This document shows positions 6,366-8,699 of a DNA stretch of 8,699 nucleotides, one piece after another. Source of the DNA: Gemmatimonadota bacterium. Its GTDB lineage: Bacteria > Gemmatimonadota > Gemmatimonadetes > Longimicrobiales > RSA9. The notes under the pieces were generated by a model, which searched no databases, had not been told where the DNA came from, and worked only from the letters and a program-made list of their open reading frames with translations. The position numbers and the translations under genes are program-made. Positions within the stretch are counted from its first letter, which is position 1. Each line of letters starts with the position of its first letter. The stretch covers positions 1 through 8,699 of the forward strand of contig JADGGV010000141.1 of the NCBI GenBank assembly GCA_019689775.1, read 5' to 3'.

Positions 6366-7343
6366 TCAGGCACGGAGCAACATTTCGGCGATCTGTACCG
6401 CGTTCGTGGCGGCGCCTTTGCGGAGGTTATCCGCGACGACCCAGAAGTGCAAGACCCGCGGGAGGTCGCGGTCGACGCGCACGTGCCCCACGCGGACCAC
6501 GTCCAGCCCGGCGACGTCGCGCGGGAGCGGATCCCGGTCGTCCGTCCAGACCTCGACGCCCGAGACCTCCGCCATGGCGGCTCGCGCCTCGTCCGCCGAC
6601 AGCTCCTCCTCCAGCTCGACCGTGCCCGAGACGGCGTGGCCGACCTCCACCGGGACGCGCACGCACGTCGCCGCGATCGGCACGCCCTCCAGCCCCATGA
6701 TCTTCCGCGTCTCGTTGCGGAGCTTGTCCTCCTCCTCGTTCCAGCCGTCGGGGCCACGCGGGCCGATCCAGGGGATCGCGTTCCCGGCGATCGGCCCCGG
6801 GAACGGCGAGTCGGCCGAGCTGCCGCCGGCCAGCTCCGCGGCGAGCGCATCGAGCCCCTTCTGCCCGGCCCCCGACACCGACTGGAACGTGGTGGCGACG
6901 ATGCGGCGGATCCCCGCACGCCGCCGCAGCCCCTCGAGCGGTACGACGAACTGGATCGTCGCGCAGTTCGGGTTCGCAATGATCCCCTTCGGGCGCCGCC
7001 GCGCGGCCTCCGGGTTCACCTCCGGGACCACGAGCGGCACGTCCGGATCCATCCGCCAGGCCGAGGAGTTGTCGACCACGACCGCGCCCTCCGCCGCCGC
7101 CACCGGCGCCCACTCGCGGCTGCGCGCGGCGCCCGCCGAGAACAGCGCGACGTCGCACCCGCGGAAGGCGCCCTGCGTGGGCGCCCGCACCTCCCAGGAG
7201 CGGCCGCCCCAGGCGATCCGGCTCCCCTCCGAGCGCTCGGACGCCAGCAGCACCAGCTCGTCCACCGGAAAGCGCCGCTCCTCCAGCACGCGGAGCATCG
7301 TGCGCCCCACCGCGCCCGTGGCGCCCAGGATCGCGACTTTCAT
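6366..7343 (-). CDS. asd: aspartate-semialdehyde dehydrogenase
   Basis: This enzyme reduces L-aspartyl-4-phosphate to aspartate-4-semialdehyde with NADPH, the second step of the route to lysine/diaminopimelate, threonine, methionine and isoleucine. Its 325 residues start with the nucleotide-binding loop GATGAVG (7-13). The active-site cysteine is Cys127 in NPNCATIQ (124-131), Gln154 (in TTFQSVSGAG) is a conserved active-site residue, and Arg229 (CVRVPV) and His236 (EVGH) match the substrate-binding Arg and catalytic His of the family. The C-terminus WVVADNLRKGAATNAVQ (301-317) is diagnostic. Length is close to the family norm. The ATG overlaps the lysC stop (ATGA, 7340-7343), and GGGGGAG lies 8 bases upstream inside lysC, so the two consecutive enzymes are made together. 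Confidence 0.96.
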   Translation of the reverse strand: MKVAILGATGAVGRTMLRVLEERRFPVDELVLLASERSEGSRIAWGGRSWEVRAPTQGAFRGCDVALFSAGAARSREWAPVAAAEGAVVVDNSSAWRMDPDVPLVVPEVNPEAARRRPKGIIANPNCATIQFVVPLEGLRRRAGIRRIVATTFQSVSGAGQKGLDALAAELAGGSSADSPFPGPIAGNAIPWIGPRGPDGWNEEEDKLRNETRKIMGLEGVPIAATCVRVPVEVGHAVSGTVELEEELSADEARAAMAEVSGVEVWTDDRDPLPRDVAGLDVVRVGHVRVDRDLPRVLHFWVVADNLRKGAATNAVQIAEMLLRA

Positions 7344-8587
7344 CTCGCCATCTCCCCCAGCCCGAAGGCGTCATGCAGCGCGCGCAGCGCGGCGTCCTCC
7401 TGCGCCGCGTCCACGAGCACGCGGATCGTGATGCCGGAGCTCGACAGCGCGTGCACGCTCACGCCGGTCCGCTCCAGCGCCTGGAACTCGAGCGCGTACA
7501 CCCCCGGGCGATCGTGCATCCCGCTCCCCACGACCGCCACCCGGGTCAAGCCGCGCTTGACGTCGTACCCTTCCCCCCCGAGCTCGCCCACCAGCTCGCG
7601 CGCGGCGCGCTCCGCCTCGGCGAGGGCCTCCTCCTTGAGGGTGAGCTGGAGGTCGCGACGCGCGCCATCCGCCCGGTCCACCGGCGCCACCATGTCCAGG
7701 CTGACCCGCGTCGCCGCGAAGCGCTCCAGCGCCCGCGTCGTCGCCGCCATCGTCGCGGGCAGGCCGCGCAGCGTCAGCCGCGCGTGGCCGGGCTCGGAGG
7801 CGAGCCCCGTCAGTGCCATTCCCTCGATCGGCTCCATCCGCTCGATCCTCGTGATCAACGTCCCGGCGTCGTCGTCGCCGCGAAAGGACGACCGGACCCG
7901 GATCGGCACGGCGAACCGCGCGCCGATCTCCACGGCGCGCGGGTGCATCACCTGCGCACCCGACGTCGCCAGCTCGACCATCTCCGCGTAGTCGATCCGC
8001 TCGATCCGGCGCGCCCCGGCGACCCGCCGCGGATCCGCCGTGTAGACACCGTCGACGTCCGTGTAGATGTCGCACCGCTCCGCGCCCAGCGCCGCCGCCA
8101 GCGCCACCGCCGTCGTGTCCGAGCCGCCGCGCCCGAGCGTCGTGACCTCGCGCCGCCGGCTCACCCCCTGGAACCCCGCCACGATCACCACGCGCCCCCG
8201 CGCCAGCTCCTCGCGCACCCGCGTCGCCTTGACCTCCTCGATGTGCGCGCCGGTGTGGCTGTCGTCCGTGATGATCGCCGCCTGCGAGCCCGTCAGCGAG
8301 ATCGCCTCCACGCCGGCGTCCCGCACCGCCATGGCCACGAGCGACATCGCGATCCGCTCCCCGGCCGTCAGCAGCATGTCCAGCTCGCGCGGGTGCCGAC
8401 GCCGCGGCTCCGGCGAGACGGCCGCCGCCAGCTCGAGCAGGTCGTCGGTCGTGTCGCCCATCGCGGAGACGACCACGACGACGTCCCGGCCGCCGGCCCG
8501 CTCCCGCACGATCCGCCCGGCCACCCGCCGGATCCGCTCCGGCGTGCCCACCGACGTGCCCCCGAACTTCTGCACGATCAGCGTCAT
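7340..8587 (-). CDS. lysC: aspartate kinase (monofunctional, two ACT domains)
   Basis: This enzyme phosphorylates L-aspartate with ATP, the committed step of the aspartate pathway. The 415 residues give a kinase domain followed by two ACT domains, the usual monofunctional layout. Kinase motifs are KFGGTSVG (7-14), TAGERIAMSL (74-83), GRGGSDTTA (152-160) and the DIYTDVDGVYTADPR segment (173-187). ACT1 spans about 258-330 and ACT2 about 347-412. ACT2 keeps the R-P-G loop (360-362), but ACT1 reads GLPATMAATTRA (275-286) where relatives usually have a D-x-P-G-type turn, and ACT2 has SSSGITI (382-388) where many relatives have STSEIKI. Both lie in effector-site regions, so feedback control by lysine/threonine may be altered; this is inference. 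ATG 8587 gives the canonical start of the family. No good ribosome site is seen. The gene overlaps asd downstream by four bases. Confidence 0.96.
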   Translation of the reverse strand: MTLIVQKFGGTSVGTPERIRRVAGRIVRERAGGRDVVVVVSAMGDTTDDLLELAAAVSPEPRRRHPRELDMLLTAGERIAMSLVAMAVRDAGVEAISLTGSQAAIITDDSHTGAHIEEVKATRVREELARGRVVIVAGFQGVSRRREVTTLGRGGSDTTAVALAAALGAERCDIYTDVDGVYTADPRRVAGARRIERIDYAEMVELATSGAQVMHPRAVEIGARFAVPIRVRSSFRGDDDAGTLITRIERMEPIEGMALTGLASEPGHARLTLRGLPATMAATTRALERFAATRVSLDMVAPVDRADGARRDLQLTLKEEALAEAERAARELVGELGGEGYDVKRGLTRVAVVGSGMHDRPGVYALEFQALERTGVSVHALSSSGITIRVLVDAAQEDAALRALHDAFGLGEMAR

Positions 8588-8619
8588 GCCGGACCGAACC
8601 GCAAGGAGCGGGCGAGCGG

Positions 8620-8656
8620 CGCCCCCCTGAGCGGAAGCGTGGGGGAACGGGGGGCG
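8620..8656. other. inverted repeat in the lysC leader (inner hairpin)
   Basis: CGCCCCCC (8620-8627) is perfectly complementary to GGGGGGCG (8649-8656), with 21 bases between them. It lies 33 bases upstream of the lysC start on the minus strand. Its outer arm shares bases 8651-8656 with the next hairpin, so only one can form at a time. Because both arms are homopolymer-like C and G runs, chance pairing is a real possibility. Confidence 0.35.
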
Positions 8657-8699
8657 GGAGAGTGGGTGGCGCTGCGATCCCCCACTCTCCCCCTGCCCC
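8651..8699. other. strong inverted repeat upstream of lysC (outer hairpin)
   Basis: GGGAGAGTGGG (8656-8666) pairs perfectly with CCCACTCTCCC (8681-8691) across a 14-base loop. After a 3-base bulge (8692-8694), GGGGC (8651-8655) pairs with GCCCC (8695-8699), giving 16 pairs in all. It reaches the window edge, so the full extent is unknown. No T-tract is visible on the minus strand side. It could be a 5' leader structure of the lysC-asd transcript, a terminator of the gene beyond the window, or a repeated extragenic element. Confidence 0.5.

Noticed and set aside
5870..6979. Long version of the Nudix frame reaching into asd
   Set aside because: Its upstream half is Arg/Ser-rich out-of-frame reading of asd; the Nudix fold starts at GTG 6307.
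6036..7991. 651-codon open frame on the plus strand across Nudix, asd and lysC
   Set aside because: It runs antisense over three clearly recognised genes and reads as low-complexity Arg/Pro/Ser; no domain is seen.
8603..8641. AAGGAG (8603-8608) on the plus strand as the ribosome site of a divergent gene
   Set aside because: The only nearby in-range start is a GTG about 30 bases further on, too far away, and the frame runs through the G-rich inverted repeat to the window edge without a recognisable product.
8588..8699. Lysine riboswitch before lysC
   Set aside because: Only about 110 bases are visible and they are low-complexity G/C runs without the multi-helix junction of that riboswitch class; the visible pairing is two simple hairpins.

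Overview
The window is very GC-rich bacterial chromosomal DNA (about 70% G+C or more, judged by eye) with a strong G/C third-position bias. It is tightly packed: nine protein genes fill almost all of it, and no gap exceeds about 110 bases. I see no mobile element, CRISPR array, tRNA or rRNA. Lipoprotein and Sec signals, a Fur-type operator and amino-acid and redox housekeeping genes fit an environmental high-GC bacterium. Methylomirabilota/Rokubacteria-like or Gemmatimonadota-like lineages are possible guesses, but the sequence alone does not settle this.

Left part (1-2233, plus strand): a two-gene iron-uptake unit. A near-perfect Fur-type palindrome (64-80) lies just before a small predicted lipoprotein gene (96-644), which overlaps by ATGA with an FTR1/EfeU-family iron permease gene (641-2233). 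The lipoprotein and the extracytoplasmic N-terminal half of the permease share a repeated helical motif, Y-L-x3-E-x2-E. It occurs once in the lipoprotein and twice in the permease, so the lipoprotein looks like a detached copy of the permease's own front domain.

Middle part (2220-4498, minus strand, read right to left): a ferredoxin--NADP+ reductase of the thioredoxin-reductase-like (YumC) type, then an unrecognised 268-residue protein with a Rossmann-like start and a Cys/His-rich core, then a stand-alone CheY/DivK-like receiver. The last two overlap by ATGA. The receiver gene's tail overlaps the tail of the iron permease by 14 bases (convergent). A weak promoter-like pair and a hairpin in the 70-base gap at 4499-4568 suggest this is its own transcription unit.

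Right part (4569-8587, minus strand): lysC (aspartate kinase) and asd (aspartate-semialdehyde dehydrogenase) overlap by ATGA and carry out the first and second steps of the aspartate pathway to Lys/Thr/Met. They are followed by a Nudix hydrolase and an AI-2E-family membrane protein, probably in the same transcript. The lysC leader (8588-8699) holds two overlapping, mutually exclusive GC-rich hairpins.

The most interesting parts are the Fur-controlled lipoprotein/permease pair with its shared iron-ligand-like repeat, and the reductase / Cys-His protein / receiver cluster, whose middle member I cannot assign to a family.
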